A stretch of 64,000 bases of DNA from Bradyrhizobium sp. Ec3.3 (GCF_000472925.1 NZ_AXAS01000001.1:248001-312000); one strand, 5' to 3'. Counted from the first letter of the stretch, positions 8,498 through 17,328 are shown. Numbers and translations: made by a program. The notes: a model not told the origin generated them from the sequence alone.

Positions 8498-8806
8498 TCA
8501 CACGACTTTGGTATCGAAGATGAGCAGGTCGGCACCGCCGCTGGCAAATTTCGGGACGTCGCCTCCAGCCGCCCTGCCTTCAGGGCTGGCAAAGCCCGCC
8601 TGGATGTCGGCAACGCTGTCGAATGTCAAAATGGCGACGAGATGTACCCCGGAAGGTCCGGAAGGCGTTCCGACGGGTCCGGTGCTGATCGCGTATTTCT
8701 TCAGGCCGGGAATCTTCTTGGCAAGCGGGATATGCGTTTCGGCGTAGTACTTGTCGAAGGCAGCAGCATCCTTGGGTGTCTTGTAGAGCACGACGACTTC
8801 AGCCAT
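8498..8806 (-). CDS. EthD family reductase-like protein
   Basis: 102 residues with the EthD ferredoxin-like fold signature: a beta strand VVVLYKTP, then FDKYYAETHIPLAKKIPGLKKY, and a C-terminal GGADLLIF strand. EthD-family proteins are small dimeric alpha/beta-barrel enzymes or accessory proteins, first described beside cytochrome P450s for ether degradation; most are of unknown function. It is a single gene here; the gaps on both sides contain repeats. Confidence 0.88.
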   Translation of the reverse strand: MAEVVVLYKTPKDAAAFDKYYAETHIPLAKKIPGLKKYAISTGPVGTPSGPSGVHLVAILTFDSVADIQAGFASPEGRAAGGDVPKFASGGADLLIFDTKVV

Positions 8807-8837
8807 TTAGTCCTCCCTTGAACCTTGTCGTTTTTCG

Positions 8838-8950
8838 ATCCTCATGGTGAGGAGCGTGCGAAGCACACGTCTCGGACCATGCAGGCCCCGCAGTTGCATT
8901 GCGGCCTTCATCCTTCGAGACGCCGCGTTCCGCGGCTCCTCAGGATGAGG
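8838..8950. repeat. Palindromic intergenic repeat (CCTCATGGTGAGG type)
   Basis: The element begins ATCCTCATGGTGAGGAGC and ends with GCTCCTCAGGATGAGG, inverted versions of each other, with an internal CGTCTCG/CGAGACG inverted pair. It fills most of the gap upstream of the EthD gene and is another dispersed mosaic repeat. Confidence 0.65.
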
Positions 8951-8984
8951 GGATAGTCCGCAGTTGCCGGCGGGATGGCAAGTC

Positions 8985-9044
8985 ACTTTCGCCCAACTTA
9001 CATTCGCCCAGGTCGGATTCGCCAAAGTCCGGTTCGCTTGGCCC
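8985..9044. repeat. Four tandem 15-bp units
   Basis: Four imperfect 15-bp units start at 8985, 9000, 9015 and 9030 with the shared core TTCGCC(C/A)A. The unit length keeps reading frame, so each frame gives a five-residue repeat. No convincing gene contains it. It may be a decayed pentapeptide-repeat fragment or simply a minisatellite. Confidence 0.6.
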
Positions 9045-9063
9045 TGCTTTGTCCTATGCTTGA

Positions 9064-10770
9064 TTAAAGCGCCGGTTTCGCGGCATCGCCAAGGAAACCG
9101 TGCAGCGAGGCCACGACCTGCGCGCCTTCTCCGATGGCGCCTCCGACGCGCTTGACCGAGCCGGAGCGCACATCGCCGACGGCATAGACGCCGGGCACCG
9201 AGGTTTCGAGCGGCGCAACCAGCCGACCCTGGTTTTGCTCGGACTGCGCGCCGGTGACGACGAAGCCGCCGCGATCGAGCGTCACGCCGCAGCCATCGAG
9301 CCAGCTGGTCGCCGGATCGGCACCGACGAACAGGAAGAGGTTGCGGACATCGGCGGCATCCTCGTCGGTCGACAGCCGGCTCCTCCAGCGGATACGCCGG
9401 AGCAGCGCGGCCTCGTCGCCCTCGAGCGCGACGATCTCGGTGTTGAACAGGAGCTCGATGTTCGGTGTCGCCTCGATACGCTCGATGAGATAGCGCGACA
9501 TGCTGGCCCCTAAGCCACCGCCACGGATGATCATCAGCACCTTCTTCGCGTGGCCCGACAGGAACACGGCGGCCTGCCCCGCTGAATTGCCAGCGCCGAC
9601 GAGGGCCACCTCCTCACCCGAACAGAGCCGCGCTTCGACCGGCGAGGCCCAATACCAGACGCCACGGCCCTCGAACTTCTCCAAATTCTCGATTTCCGGC
9701 CGGCGATAACGCGCGCCGCTCGCGACCACCACTGCGCGCGAGCGCAAGGTGTCGCCGCAGTCGAGCGCCAGCGAAAAGGTGCCGGCACTGCGCGAGCAAT
9801 CCAGCGACTTCGCCGACATCGGGATCATGATATCGGCGCCGAACTTCTGCGCCTGCGTGAAGGCGCGGCCCGCGAGCGCCTGGCCGGAAATGCCGGTCGG
9901 AAAGCCGAGATAGTTCTCGATGCGCGCGCTCGCTCCGGCCTGGCCGCCGAAGGCACGCGTGTCGAGTACGGCGACCGAGAGGCCTTCGGAGGCCGCATAG
10001 ACCGCGGTCGCAAGCCCGGCCGGTCCGCAGCCGACGATCGCGACGTCATAGATCTTTTCACCGCGTGGACCACCGATCATGCCGATGGCGCGTCCAAGCT
10101 CGATCTCGGTCGGATTGCGCAGCACGGCGCCGTCGGCGGTGACGACCAGCGGCCAGTCCTCGGGCTTGGGCGAATAGCGCGCGATCAGCTCGGCCGCATC
10201 GTGCTCGCCATCAGGGTCGAGCAGGTGATGCGGCTGCCCGTTGCGGGTGAGAAAGCCCTGCAGGCGCACCACACCGGCCGAATGCGACGGGCCAATCAGA
10301 ACGGGGCCGCCGACGCCGCCTTGGATCAGGCTGACCCGGCGCAGGATCAGCGCGCGCATGATGCGCTCGCCGAGATCGGCTTCGGCAACCAGCAGAGCGC
10401 GCAGCCGATCCGGCGGGATCAGAAGCGTCTCGACATCGCCGTCGGCATGGCCATCGACCAGCGCGGGCCGCCCGGAGAGCTGGCCGAGCTCCGCCAGAAA
10501 CTGGCCGGGCCCTTGATCGATCACCGGCGTGACGTGACCAAGCCCGTCGCGCTGGGTGATGGCGACATGGCCCGACAGCACCACGAACATGCCCGGCCCG
10601 CGCTTGCCGGTCTCGAACAGCAGCTCGCCGCTCTTGTAATGCCTGGTCTCACCGAATTGGCGCAGGCGCTCGACCTCGGCCGGCGTCAGCGTCGGAAAAG
10701 TCTGCTCGGGGCGGGAGAAGCGTGAGATCAGCGCGTCCCCATCGGTTCGTTCCGGTCCATCCTGCGCCAT
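9064..10770 (-). CDS. Cyclic-nucleotide-binding-domain flavoprotein reductase (thioredoxin-reductase-like)
   Basis: 568 residues from ATG at 10770. Three parts are visible: a cNMP-binding/Crp-like domain at about 20-150 (GELLFETGKRGPGMFVVLSG), a small glutaredoxin-like linker at about 160-230 (LIARYSPKPEDWPLVVTADG), and a thioredoxin-reductase-type FAD/NAD(P) module from about 235 (YDVAIVGCGPAGLATAVYAA, then VALVGAGNSAGQAA, ending VYAVGDVRSGSVKRV). The redox CxxC expected after the FAD motif in thioredoxin reductases is absent; the equivalent region reads VWYWASPVEARLC. It is therefore unlikely to reduce thioredoxin by the usual mechanism. The electron acceptor is unknown; a nucleotide signal may gate it. 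Confidence 0.88.
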   Translation of the reverse strand: MAQDGPERTDGDALISRFSRPEQTFPTLTPAEVERLRQFGETRHYKSGELLFETGKRGPGMFVVLSGHVAITQRDGLGHVTPVIDQGPGQFLAELGQLSGRPALVDGHADGDVETLLIPPDRLRALLVAEADLGERIMRALILRRVSLIQGGVGGPVLIGPSHSAGVVRLQGFLTRNGQPHHLLDPDGEHDAAELIARYSPKPEDWPLVVTADGAVLRNPTEIELGRAIGMIGGPRGEKIYDVAIVGCGPAGLATAVYAASEGLSVAVLDTRAFGGQAGASARIENYLGFPTGISGQALAGRAFTQAQKFGADIMIPMSAKSLDCSRSAGTFSLALDCGDTLRSRAVVVASGARYRRPEIENLEKFEGRGVWYWASPVEARLCSGEEVALVGAGNSAGQAAVFLSGHAKKVLMIIRGGGLGASMSRYLIERIEATPNIELLFNTEIVALEGDEAALLRRIRWRSRLSTDEDAADVRNLFLFVGADPATSWLDGCGVTLDRGGFVVTGAQSEQNQGRLVAPLETSVPGVYAVGDVRSGSVKRVGGAIGEGAQVVASLHGFLGDAAKPAL

Positions 10771-10795
10771 CACCGCTCTCACTCATTCCAAAAAT

Positions 10796-10978
10796 CTAGC
10801 CGCCGGGCTTACCGGCGATCTCCTCATTGGTGCTTGGTTCGTCGTCCTGTGAGGGACCGGCCGTCCCGGCGCGCTCGCGCGCCTGCGCCTTGCGGCGCTT
10901 CAGATTCTCGCGCAGCGCCGATTTCAGCCGATCCTGCCGGGTATCTCCCGCTCGCGTCTTGTCGTTGCCTTCGGTCAT
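10796..10978 (-). CDS. Small basic/polar hypothetical protein
   Basis: 60 residues beginning MTEGNDKTRAGDTRQDRLKSAL, with a short basic helix LRENLKRRKAQARERAG and a polar acidic tail (QDDEPSTNEEIAGKPGG). It sits 25 bp upstream of the flavoprotein gene on the same strand, so it may be co-transcribed with it. Composition fits the local coding pattern. No domain recognised. Confidence 0.6.
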   Translation of the reverse strand: MTEGNDKTRAGDTRQDRLKSALRENLKRRKAQARERAGTAGPSQDDEPSTNEEIAGKPGG

Positions 10979-11295
10979 TACGGGCTCACCATCATGATCG
11001 ACGACAGGATGCCATCGAACGAGGACAGCTCAAGGGGCGGTGGCCGGCCGAAACAACGAAGCGGCCAGAATGGGTCGAATTCAGGGTTTCGGCCAACTGG
11101 CCAGTTGGCTGGGGATTTTGCGGAACCAAATCGCCCCAAAGCGGGTCATTTCGGGGCAAATTGGCCCCTTCGGGCACGCAACCGGGCCATTTATCGATTT
11201 CGCGGAGCCAGCGCGCTTGCACAGAAGGGGGGCTTGTGGCAGAGATCGCCCCGCTTGGTGGGCCCATGTCGCGGCCCGATTCTTTGCCAGCATCT
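10979..11295. other. Intergenic region without a gene
   Basis: No frame here looks like a protein. The only structure noted is a perfect 16-bp palindrome CCAACTGGCCAGTTGG at 11093-11108 and AT-richer blocks up to the tRNA-Thr gene, whose promoter must lie here. Confidence 0.5.
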
Positions 11296-11370
<75 letters not shown>

Positions 11371-11421
11371 GCCAATCCCATTTGCCGACGACGTCTCGTC
11401 CTGCCCCTCACGGATGCCATC

Positions 11422-11772
11422 TTGATCAAACGTTCCCTGCCCTATGAAGGACTGCTCCACGAGATCGTCGAGCATAACGGCGTGCTCTATCTCGGCGGCG
11501 TCGTTCCCGAGGATGCCGGGCTCGACATGGCGGGGCAGGCCAACGATGTGTTTCGCCAGCTGAAGACCCTGCTCGAGGGGGCCGGCTCAGATCTCTCCTG
11601 CGTTCTGCAGGTGACGATCTACATGACCGATCTCGCCGACAAGGCGGCGCTCAACCAGGTCTGGAAGCGCTATTTTACCGCGGAACATCTGCCGGCACGT
11701 GCCGCGGTCGGCGTCGCGGATCTCGGCCCGGGCGTCAAGCTTGAGCTGACCGCGATCGCCGCCCGCCGCTAG
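11422..11772 (+). CDS. RidA/YjgF-family protein
   Basis: 116 residues from TTG at 11422 (reads L/M-IKRSLPYEGLLHE); earlier in-frame codons would run back into tRNA-Thr. Family marks are HEIVEHNGVLYLGGVVPED, a DVFRQLKTLLEGAGSDLSCV helix, QVTIYMTDLADKAALNQVW and the ending PARAAVGVADLGPGVKLELTAIA, where the conserved Arg binds carboxylate substrates. RidA proteins hydrolyse reactive enamine/imine intermediates released by PLP enzymes. No ATG is available, so the start is the least certain part. It follows tRNA-Thr by 51 bp. Confidence 0.85.
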   Translation: MIKRSLPYEGLLHEIVEHNGVLYLGGVVPEDAGLDMAGQANDVFRQLKTLLEGAGSDLSCVLQVTIYMTDLADKAALNQVWKRYFTAEHLPARAAVGVADLGPGVKLELTAIAARR

Positions 11773-11853
11773 GCCCTTCCGGCTAGCGAGCGCATCCCAC
11801 GATCATCTCCGGCAGCCGCGAGACCGGCGTCGGTCTCGGTCCCAACCGAAACA

Positions 11854-11878
11854 TCGAAAACAACCCCATGCAAAGTAG
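11854..11878 (+). repeat. Dispersed 25-bp intergenic repeat, copy 2
   Basis: Identical over 25 bp to the minus-strand copy at 1196-1220. It lies in the 243-bp gap between RidA and the next gene, which also holds a small GAGACC/GGTCTC hairpin at 11819-11836 and nothing that looks coding. Confidence 0.6.
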
Positions 11879-12015
11879 CGCGCCATCGCCGCCAGGGGAT
11901 GCCGAAGACATCTGGCGCGTCGGGCAAATCAGCAGCAAAAATCCATGATCGCGGCCGCAGCGCGCTTTCTGCGCGCGACTGACGCCCCAGGATCGGCCGA
12001 TCTTGGGGACGGGTG

Positions 12016-12228
12016 TCAGCCGTTCTCATCAATGGCGACGATGGTCTCAGCGCGCGGCAAGGCGCACACCACCCGCGTGGAGTTCGGCAAAGTAATCGTC
12101 AGCCACAAGGTCTCGTCGTCGTGCGCACCGATCACGACGAGGGCTTCGAGGTAGGCCGCTTCGTAATCGTCCGCGACGGAAAAGCCGGCACGCTTCAGCG
12201 CACCGCGCTCCTGTTCGTCAAACTTCAC
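12016..12228 (-). CDS. Hypothetical protein, small alpha/beta
   Basis: About 70 residues from GTG at 12228 (VKFDEQERGALKRAGF...). The well-formed part is acidic and ordered (DDYEAAYLEALVVIGAHDDE, then LWLTITLP and a final ETIVAIDENG). The frame stays open up to 12414 with an alternative ATG at 12366, but that upstream part is Arg-rich and looks non-coding. I recognise no family. It ends convergently with nothing and stands alone on its strand. Confidence 0.5.
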   Translation of the reverse strand: MKFDEQERGALKRAGFSVADDYEAAYLEALVVIGAHDDETLWLTITLPNSTRVVCALPRAETIVAIDENG

Positions 12229-12573
12229 AATTGTCGTCTTGGTTTTGGGAAGCCCCGCCGCTCGCCGTTCTATCCGGGTTGGGCGCTGAAGCCTCGTTAA
12301 TTTGCGGAAAGAAAAACGGCACGCAATCGACGGAACTATCGCGATGCGATCCTTCGCTCTGCCCTCCATCGGTAATTGAAAACCGCTTGGCTTGATCGCG
12401 CACATGGCAGGCATTCGCGATAAGGAGATTACTCCCCAGCTTTCATAAGTTTAATTGGCTTTCGACGATTTCAAATCGATAGAAGGCGAAGGAGACTTGG
12501 CCGGGCGTGAAGGCGCTGTACGGACAAACAAGAATAACAGGCAAGCACAGCTACTTTTCGTCCCAGGAGAAAC

Positions 12574-13215
12574 ATGCGCGGCATCATCCATGTCGTGGAT
12601 GACGACGTGTCATTCCGAACAGCTATCCAGCGACTACTAGAAAAGACCGGCTACCGCGTCGTCACCTATGCATCGGCTCAGCAGTTGCTGGACCAGCCGC
12701 CGGAACCAGATGCCGGTGGCTGCATTCTTCTGGATGTCCGGATGCCGGACTTGAGCGGGCCTGAGCTTCAAAGCCGTTTGACCGAGCTCGGCTCGACGCT
12801 GCCCATCGTGTTTCTGACCGGCTACCCGGACATCAGCCTCACGGTGAAAGCGATCAAGGCGGGAGCAGACAACTTCCTCACCAAGCCAGTCAGCTCGACG
12901 GAGCTACTGAGTGCAATCGAAGCGGCGATGACGCGCTACGAGACGGAACGCGCACGCAACGGCGAATTGGAAGCGCTTCGGGCCCGGCTGTCGACGCTGA
13001 GTCCGCGCCAGCGGCAGGTCTTCGAGATCATTGTACAGGGCAAGACAAACAAGCATGCCGCGCGCGAACTTGGCTGTGCCGAGCGAACGATCAAGGCGCA
13101 TCGGCAAATGATCATGGAAAAAATGAACGTTCAATCGGTGGCTCGGCTCGTCACGATTGCCCAGCGGCTCGGCATCTCCAGTCCGGGAGAAGAAGGATCA
13201 CGGGTGCGCGAATAA
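12574..13215 (+). CDS. FixJ/NarL-type response regulator, orphan
   Basis: 213 residues: receiver domain 1-120 with acidic pocket D9-D11, phospho-acceptor D54 in ILLDVRMPD, T82 and K104 in the TKPV motif, then a LuxR/GerE helix-turn-helix at about 140-200 (LSPRQRQVFEIIVQGKTNKHAARELG, ERTIKAHR). This is the FixJ/TodT layout. An AGGAGAAAC ribosome site precedes the ATG. No histidine kinase gene is adjacent, so its partner is encoded elsewhere. Target genes unknown. Confidence 0.92.
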   Translation: MRGIIHVVDDDVSFRTAIQRLLEKTGYRVVTYASAQQLLDQPPEPDAGGCILLDVRMPDLSGPELQSRLTELGSTLPIVFLTGYPDISLTVKAIKAGADNFLTKPVSSTELLSAIEAAMTRYETERARNGELEALRARLSTLSPRQRQVFEIIVQGKTNKHAARELGCAERTIKAHRQMIMEKMNVQSVARLVTIAQRLGISSPGEEGSRVRE

Positions 13216-13267
13216 ATCAGCTCGACGGGCGACGCATGACGCCGCCCGCGTGCTGCGTACGCAGCCG

Positions 13268-14155
13268 TCAGCTCAGAACGCCGTATTTCCTGAACCAGGC
13301 CTGCGTCTGCGCCCAGGCATCCTCCGCCGCGTCCTTGCGGTAGCTGGGGCGGTAGTCGGCGTGGAAGCCGTGCGGGGCGTCCTTGTAGAGCTTGAACTCG
13401 GCCGTCTTCTTGTTCTGCTCAAGCGCGGCCTTCATCTGCTCGACCTGCGCGACCGAAATGCCGGTATCGGCTTCGCCATACAGGCCGAGCACGGGCGCCT
13501 TCATCTCGGGTGCGAGCTGAAGCGGGCTCTTCGGCCACACCGGATTGGCAGGATCGACGAGCGAGCCGTAGAACGCGGCGGCTGCCTTCAGCGCATCGCT
13601 GTGCGCGGAATATTCCCAGACGTAGCGTCCGCCGCGGCAAAATCCGATCATGCCGAGCCTGTTGGTGTCGCCGCCCTGCGACGCGGCCCAGGCGACCGTG
13701 GCGTCGAGATCGGCGAACAGCTCGGCATCCGGCTTGGCGTTGACGATCGGCCGGAGCTCGTTGACGTCGGTGATCTTGGTCAGATCCGGGCCCTTGTTGA
13801 AGTAATAGTTGGGCGCGATCGCCAAGGCGCCGAGCTTGGCGAGGCGCCGCGTCACGTCCTTGATGTATTCGTGCAGGCCAAAAATCTCCATCGCCACCAG
13901 GACCACCGGCGGGCGGCTGACGCCGGCCGGACGTGCATAATAGCCGGGCATTTCGCCCTCGCCGACCTTGATCTGGACGTCTCCGGCCTGAAGGCCGGTC
14001 GTGTCGGTGGTGATGACTTCGGCGCGGACGGGTCCCGCGGCAAGCGTGTAGCCCGCTGCGACCGCCGCGGTCGCGCTCATGAAGGCGCGGCGCGAGACCG
14101 GAGCGACCCTGGTCAACCCGATTTCGTCGGCAGTCATGATGGTTTCGGCAGTCAT
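13268..14155 (-). CDS. Dienelactone hydrolase family protein, Tat-exported
   Basis: 295 residues. A twin-arginine signal (SRRAFMSATAAVAAG at 21-35) directs export to the periplasm. The dienelactone-hydrolase catalytic triad is complete: C173 in GFCRGG, D230 in YGEADTG, H262 in APHGFH. Family members open lactone rings of chloroaromatic degradation intermediates, but exported forms have broad or unknown esterase roles. The gene converges on the FixJ-like regulator; a GCTGCGTACGCAGC palindrome at 13252-13265 separates them. Other start codons within the first 10 residues are possible. Confidence 0.88.
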   Translation of the reverse strand: MTAETIMTADEIGLTRVAPVSRRAFMSATAAVAAGYTLAAGPVRAEVITTDTTGLQAGDVQIKVGEGEMPGYYARPAGVSRPPVVLVAMEIFGLHEYIKDVTRRLAKLGALAIAPNYYFNKGPDLTKITDVNELRPIVNAKPDAELFADLDATVAWAASQGGDTNRLGMIGFCRGGRYVWEYSAHSDALKAAAAFYGSLVDPANPVWPKSPLQLAPEMKAPVLGLYGEADTGISVAQVEQMKAALEQNKKTAEFKLYKDAPHGFHADYRPSYRKDAAEDAWAQTQAWFRKYGVLS

Positions 14156-14357
14156 TCGGCTTGTCCCTTTGTCTGATGTTCGAGCGCGATGAATTCCATC
14201 GGCAATTCGGGACCGAATAGCAAGTCACCAGCCTGCGAGGACCCGCGGACGTGAAGTTAGCTCCGCTGGTTGCGAGCGCTGACTCGGCGTCCTACACTCG
14301 ATGCGTGGGCGGGGTCGCGCAGCGCCGATCCGTCAAAGTCCGCTCGGGGGATGCTGG

Positions 14358-15086
14358 ATGGACGTGATCCGCAGTCGCGCGTTCGAATTCGTCGAGAAGG
14401 TCGGGACGCTTCCCGACGCAGCCAGCGTCGTCGACGCCATGGGCCGCGTGCTCGGCCAGCATGGATTCGACTATTTCTGCTGCACCTATGTCGCTCCGCT
14501 GTCGACCGAACCAGCGCGCAAGGCCGTTCTCGCCGAACGGCTGCCTGCCGGCTTCCTGGATATGTATTCGAAAGCACAATATGTCTGGGACGATCCGGCG
14601 CTGCGCCATTGCAAGGCAACGGTCCGGCCGTTCCGCTGGTTCAGGGAGGCGCCCTATGATCCGGAGCGGGAGCCACGCGCCGCCGAGCTGGTGCGGCGCG
14701 CCCGCGACTTCGGAATGGTGGACGGCTTCATGATCCCGGTCGCCTCACCCACGGGCCGCATGGGGCAGGTCTATTTCGGCGGCGCCGCGATCGAGCTGCC
14801 GGACCGTGAACTGCCCGCGCTCCATCTCATGGCGCTTTATGCGTTCGACCGGGCGCTGCGACTGCGCGGCCGGCCCGACGTCCCGCAGCTCGCGTTGTCA
14901 TTGCGTGAGCGCGAGGTGCTGACGCAGGCGGCGCTTGGCCGATCCACCGACGAGATCGCCGATGCCCTGAACATCACGGGGCGCACGGTGAAGGCCCACA
15001 TCAAGAGCTGCTGCGAAAAGCTCGGCGCGGCGACCCGCACGCAGGCCGTGATGATCGCGATGCGCGACCGCATCATCTCGCCGTAA
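14358..15086 (+). CDS. LuxR-family regulator with autoinducer-binding domain (LuxR solo)
   Basis: 242 residues from MDVIRSRAFEF; an in-frame start at 14301 adds a poor leader. The N-terminal half matches the autoinducer-binding fold: aromatic residues Y70/Y75, the D79-P80 pair and W94, spaced like the D70, P71 and W85 of TraR/LasR. The GerE helix-turn-helix occupies 178-240 (LSLREREVLTQAALGRSTDEI). No luxI-type synthase is visible in the window, so this is a solo that may sense AHLs made elsewhere or other ligands. It is divergent from the dienelactone hydrolase gene. Confidence 0.88.
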   Translation: MDVIRSRAFEFVEKVGTLPDAASVVDAMGRVLGQHGFDYFCCTYVAPLSTEPARKAVLAERLPAGFLDMYSKAQYVWDDPALRHCKATVRPFRWFREAPYDPEREPRAAELVRRARDFGMVDGFMIPVASPTGRMGQVYFGGAAIELPDRELPALHLMALYAFDRALRLRGRPDVPQLALSLREREVLTQAALGRSTDEIADALNITGRTVKAHIKSCCEKLGAATRTQAVMIAMRDRIISP

Positions 15087-15172
15087 TCCGGCCCGGTCGA
15101 CGTATGGGCTGACGCCGCGCGTCGATTTGTGGCACAACGGCCATCCTCGCCGACCGACCAACGAGGCCAAGC

Positions 15173-16468
15173 ATGCCCGCACCCAAGCCCCCTGCATTCG
15201 AAACCCTGAGCCTGCATGCGGGCCAGCATCCGGATCCCGCGACCGGCGCCCGTGCGGTGCCGATCTACCAGACCACATCCTACGTGTTCCAGGATACGGA
15301 CCATGCGGCGGCGCTGTTCAATCTGGAGCGCGCCGGCCACATCTACACGCGGATCTCGAATCCGACCACGGGCGTGCTGGAGGAGCGGCTTGCGGCGCTG
15401 GAGGGCGGCGTCGGCGCGATCTGCACCGCCAGCGGCCAGGCGGCGATGCATCTGGCGATCGCCACGCTTCTCAATGCCGGCGACCACATCGTTGCGTCGA
15501 GCTCGCTCTATGGCGGCACCATCAACCTGCTCGCACACACGCTGCCGCGCTTCGGCATCACCACGAGCTTCGTGAAGCCGCGCGACCACGATGCGTTCCG
15601 TGCCGCGATCAGGCCGAATACAAAACTCGTGATCGGCGAGACGATCGGCAATCCGGGGCTGGAAGTCCTTGATATCCCGAGGGTCACCGGCATCGCGCAC
15701 GATGCGAAAATTCCGCTTCTGATCGACAACACCTTTGCCACGCCCTATCTCAGCCGGCCGATCGAGCTCGGCGCCGACATCGTGATGCATTCGGCGACCA
15801 AGTGGATCGGCGGCCATGGCATCGCGATCGGCGGCGCGGTTGTCGACGGCGGCCGCTTCGACTGGCGCGGGTCGGGCAAGTTCTCCGTGCTCACCGAGCC
15901 CTATGCCGGCTATCACGGCATGGTCTTCGACGAGCAGTTCGGCACGGCCGCCTTCATCATGCGCGCGCGCACGGAAGGATTGCGCGACTTCGGCGCCTGC
16001 ATGTCGCCGACCAACGCGTTCCAGCTCTTGCAGGGGGTCGAGACGCTTCCCGTGCGCATGGACCGTCACATGCAGAACACGCACGCCGTGCTGGAGGCCT
16101 TGAAGTCCAACAAGGCCGTCGACTGGGTGCTGCATCCCTCGCTGGAGACCCACCCGGACTATCAGCTCGCAAAGCAGCTGCTGCCGCGCGGCGCCGGCTC
16201 GATCGTCTCCTTCGGCATCAAGGGCGGCCGCGCTGCGGGAAGAAAATTCATCGAACAGCTGCGCATGATCAGCCATCTCGCCAATGTGGGCGACGCCAAG
16301 ACTCTCGTGATCCATCCCGCGAGCACCACGCATCAGCAGATGGATGCCGAGCAGCTCAAGGCGGCCGGCATCGGGGAAGAGCTGGTGCGCCTGTCGGTCG
16401 GCATCGAGACCGCCTCCGACATCATCGATGATCTCGCCCAAGCGCTGCGCATCTCGCAAAAGGCCTGA
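15173..16468 (+). CDS. metY: O-acetylhomoserine/O-succinylhomoserine sulfhydrylase (Cys/Met PLP enzyme)
   Basis: 431 residues, the usual length for MetY. It is a PLP-dependent gamma-replacement enzyme making homocysteine or methionine from O-acetylhomoserine and sulfide or methanethiol. Motifs: ETLSLHAGQHPDPATGARAV, QTTSYVFQDTDHAA, YTRISNPTTGVLEERLAALE, TASGQAAMHLAI, and the PLP-binding lysine in MHSATKWIGGHG; the C-terminus has HPASTTHQQM and LVRLSVGIE. An alpha/beta hydrolase gene follows after 5 bp, an apparent two-gene operon. I looked for a SAM-II riboswitch upstream and did not find a convincing one. Confidence 0.95.
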   Translation: MPAPKPPAFETLSLHAGQHPDPATGARAVPIYQTTSYVFQDTDHAAALFNLERAGHIYTRISNPTTGVLEERLAALEGGVGAICTASGQAAMHLAIATLLNAGDHIVASSSLYGGTINLLAHTLPRFGITTSFVKPRDHDAFRAAIRPNTKLVIGETIGNPGLEVLDIPRVTGIAHDAKIPLLIDNTFATPYLSRPIELGADIVMHSATKWIGGHGIAIGGAVVDGGRFDWRGSGKFSVLTEPYAGYHGMVFDEQFGTAAFIMRARTEGLRDFGACMSPTNAFQLLQGVETLPVRMDRHMQNTHAVLEALKSNKAVDWVLHPSLETHPDYQLAKQLLPRGAGSIVSFGIKGGRAAGRKFIEQLRMISHLANVGDAKTLVIHPASTTHQQMDAEQLKAAGIGEELVRLSVGIETASDIIDDLAQALRISQKA

Positions 16469-16473
16469 AAGCC

Positions 16474-17256
16474 ATGAAGCTCTCCGTCAACGGCGCCGAG
16501 GTGTTTGTCGCAACCGGCGGCCGCGAATTCGACAAGTCGCTGCCGGCCGTGGTGTTCATCCATGGCGCGGGTTTTGATCACTCGACCTGGGCGTTGCATA
16601 CGCGCTGGTTCGCCCATCACGGCTATTCCGTGCTGGCCCCCGACCTGCCCGGCCACGGCCGCTCGTCCGGACCCTCGCTGTCCAGCATTGCGGAAATGGC
16701 GGACTGGACCGCCGCCCTGCTCGCCGCGGCCGGCGTTGCGAAAGCGCACCTGATCGGCCATTCGATGGGATCCCTGATCTCGCTGGAGGCCGCGGCGCGC
16801 CACCCCGACAAGGTCTCGGCGCTGAGCCTGATCGGCACGGCCGCAACCATGACGGTCGGGCCTGATCTGTTGAAGGCTGCAGAGGCCAACGACCAGGACG
16901 CGATCGACATGGTCTCGATCTGGGGCCTCGGCTTCAAGGCCGAGCTCGGCGGCAGCCTCGCACCGGGTCTGTGGATGCACGGCGGCGCGCAAGCCGTGTT
17001 GAAGCACTGCGAGCCGGGCGTGCTGTTCAAGGATTTGTCAGCCTGCAATTCCTATGGCAACGCGCTCGCGGCGGCCGCGACTGTAAAGGTGCCGACCACG
17101 CTGATCCTGGGCGAACGGGACATGATGACGCCGGCGAAAGCCGGCGGGGCTCTCGCAGCGGCGATCCCTCATGCGAAGACCGTCGTGGTGCCGGGCGCGG
17201 GCCACATGATCATGGCGGAGCGCCCCGACGATCTGCTGGCGGCGTTGAAGGGCTAA
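16474..17256 (+). CDS. Alpha/beta hydrolase
   Basis: 260 residues with a full alpha/beta-hydrolase triad: oxyanion segment FIHGAGFDHSTW, nucleophile in LIGHSMGSLI, Asp in ILGERDMMTP, His in VPGAGHMIM. No signal peptide. It starts 5 bp after metY and is probably co-transcribed and translated with it. The pairing suggests a role around homoserine esters or methionine supply, for example acyl-ester hydrolysis, but this is inference; it is not a MetX. Confidence 0.9.
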   Translation: MKLSVNGAEVFVATGGREFDKSLPAVVFIHGAGFDHSTWALHTRWFAHHGYSVLAPDLPGHGRSSGPSLSSIAEMADWTAALLAAAGVAKAHLIGHSMGSLISLEAAARHPDKVSALSLIGTAATMTVGPDLLKAAEANDQDAIDMVSIWGLGFKAELGGSLAPGLWMHGGAQAVLKHCEPGVLFKDLSACNSYGNALAAAATVKVPTTLILGERDMMTPAKAGGALAAAIPHAKTVVVPGAGHMIMAERPDDLLAALKG

Positions 17257-17328
17257 AGAGGATCAATCTGCCGTTCTGCGCGTTGCGGTCAGGACTCCCT
17301 TGTCAATCTTTTGAAGGGAACCTGACTC

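Noticed and set aside
11773..12015. Coding frames in the gap after RidA
   Set aside because: Frames here are short, with no ribosome site, and contain the dispersed 25-bp repeat; treated as non-coding.
15130..15145. Sigma54 promoter, TGGCAC motif
   Set aside because: The -24 element is present but no GC dinucleotide follows at the required 10-bp distance.
15087..15172. SAM-II riboswitch before metY
   Set aside because: GATTTG-like and CCGACCG-like pieces are present, but the pseudoknot partner and the AGCGCTAA-type 3' segment are not in place; the short hairpin CCTCG/CGAGG is insufficient.
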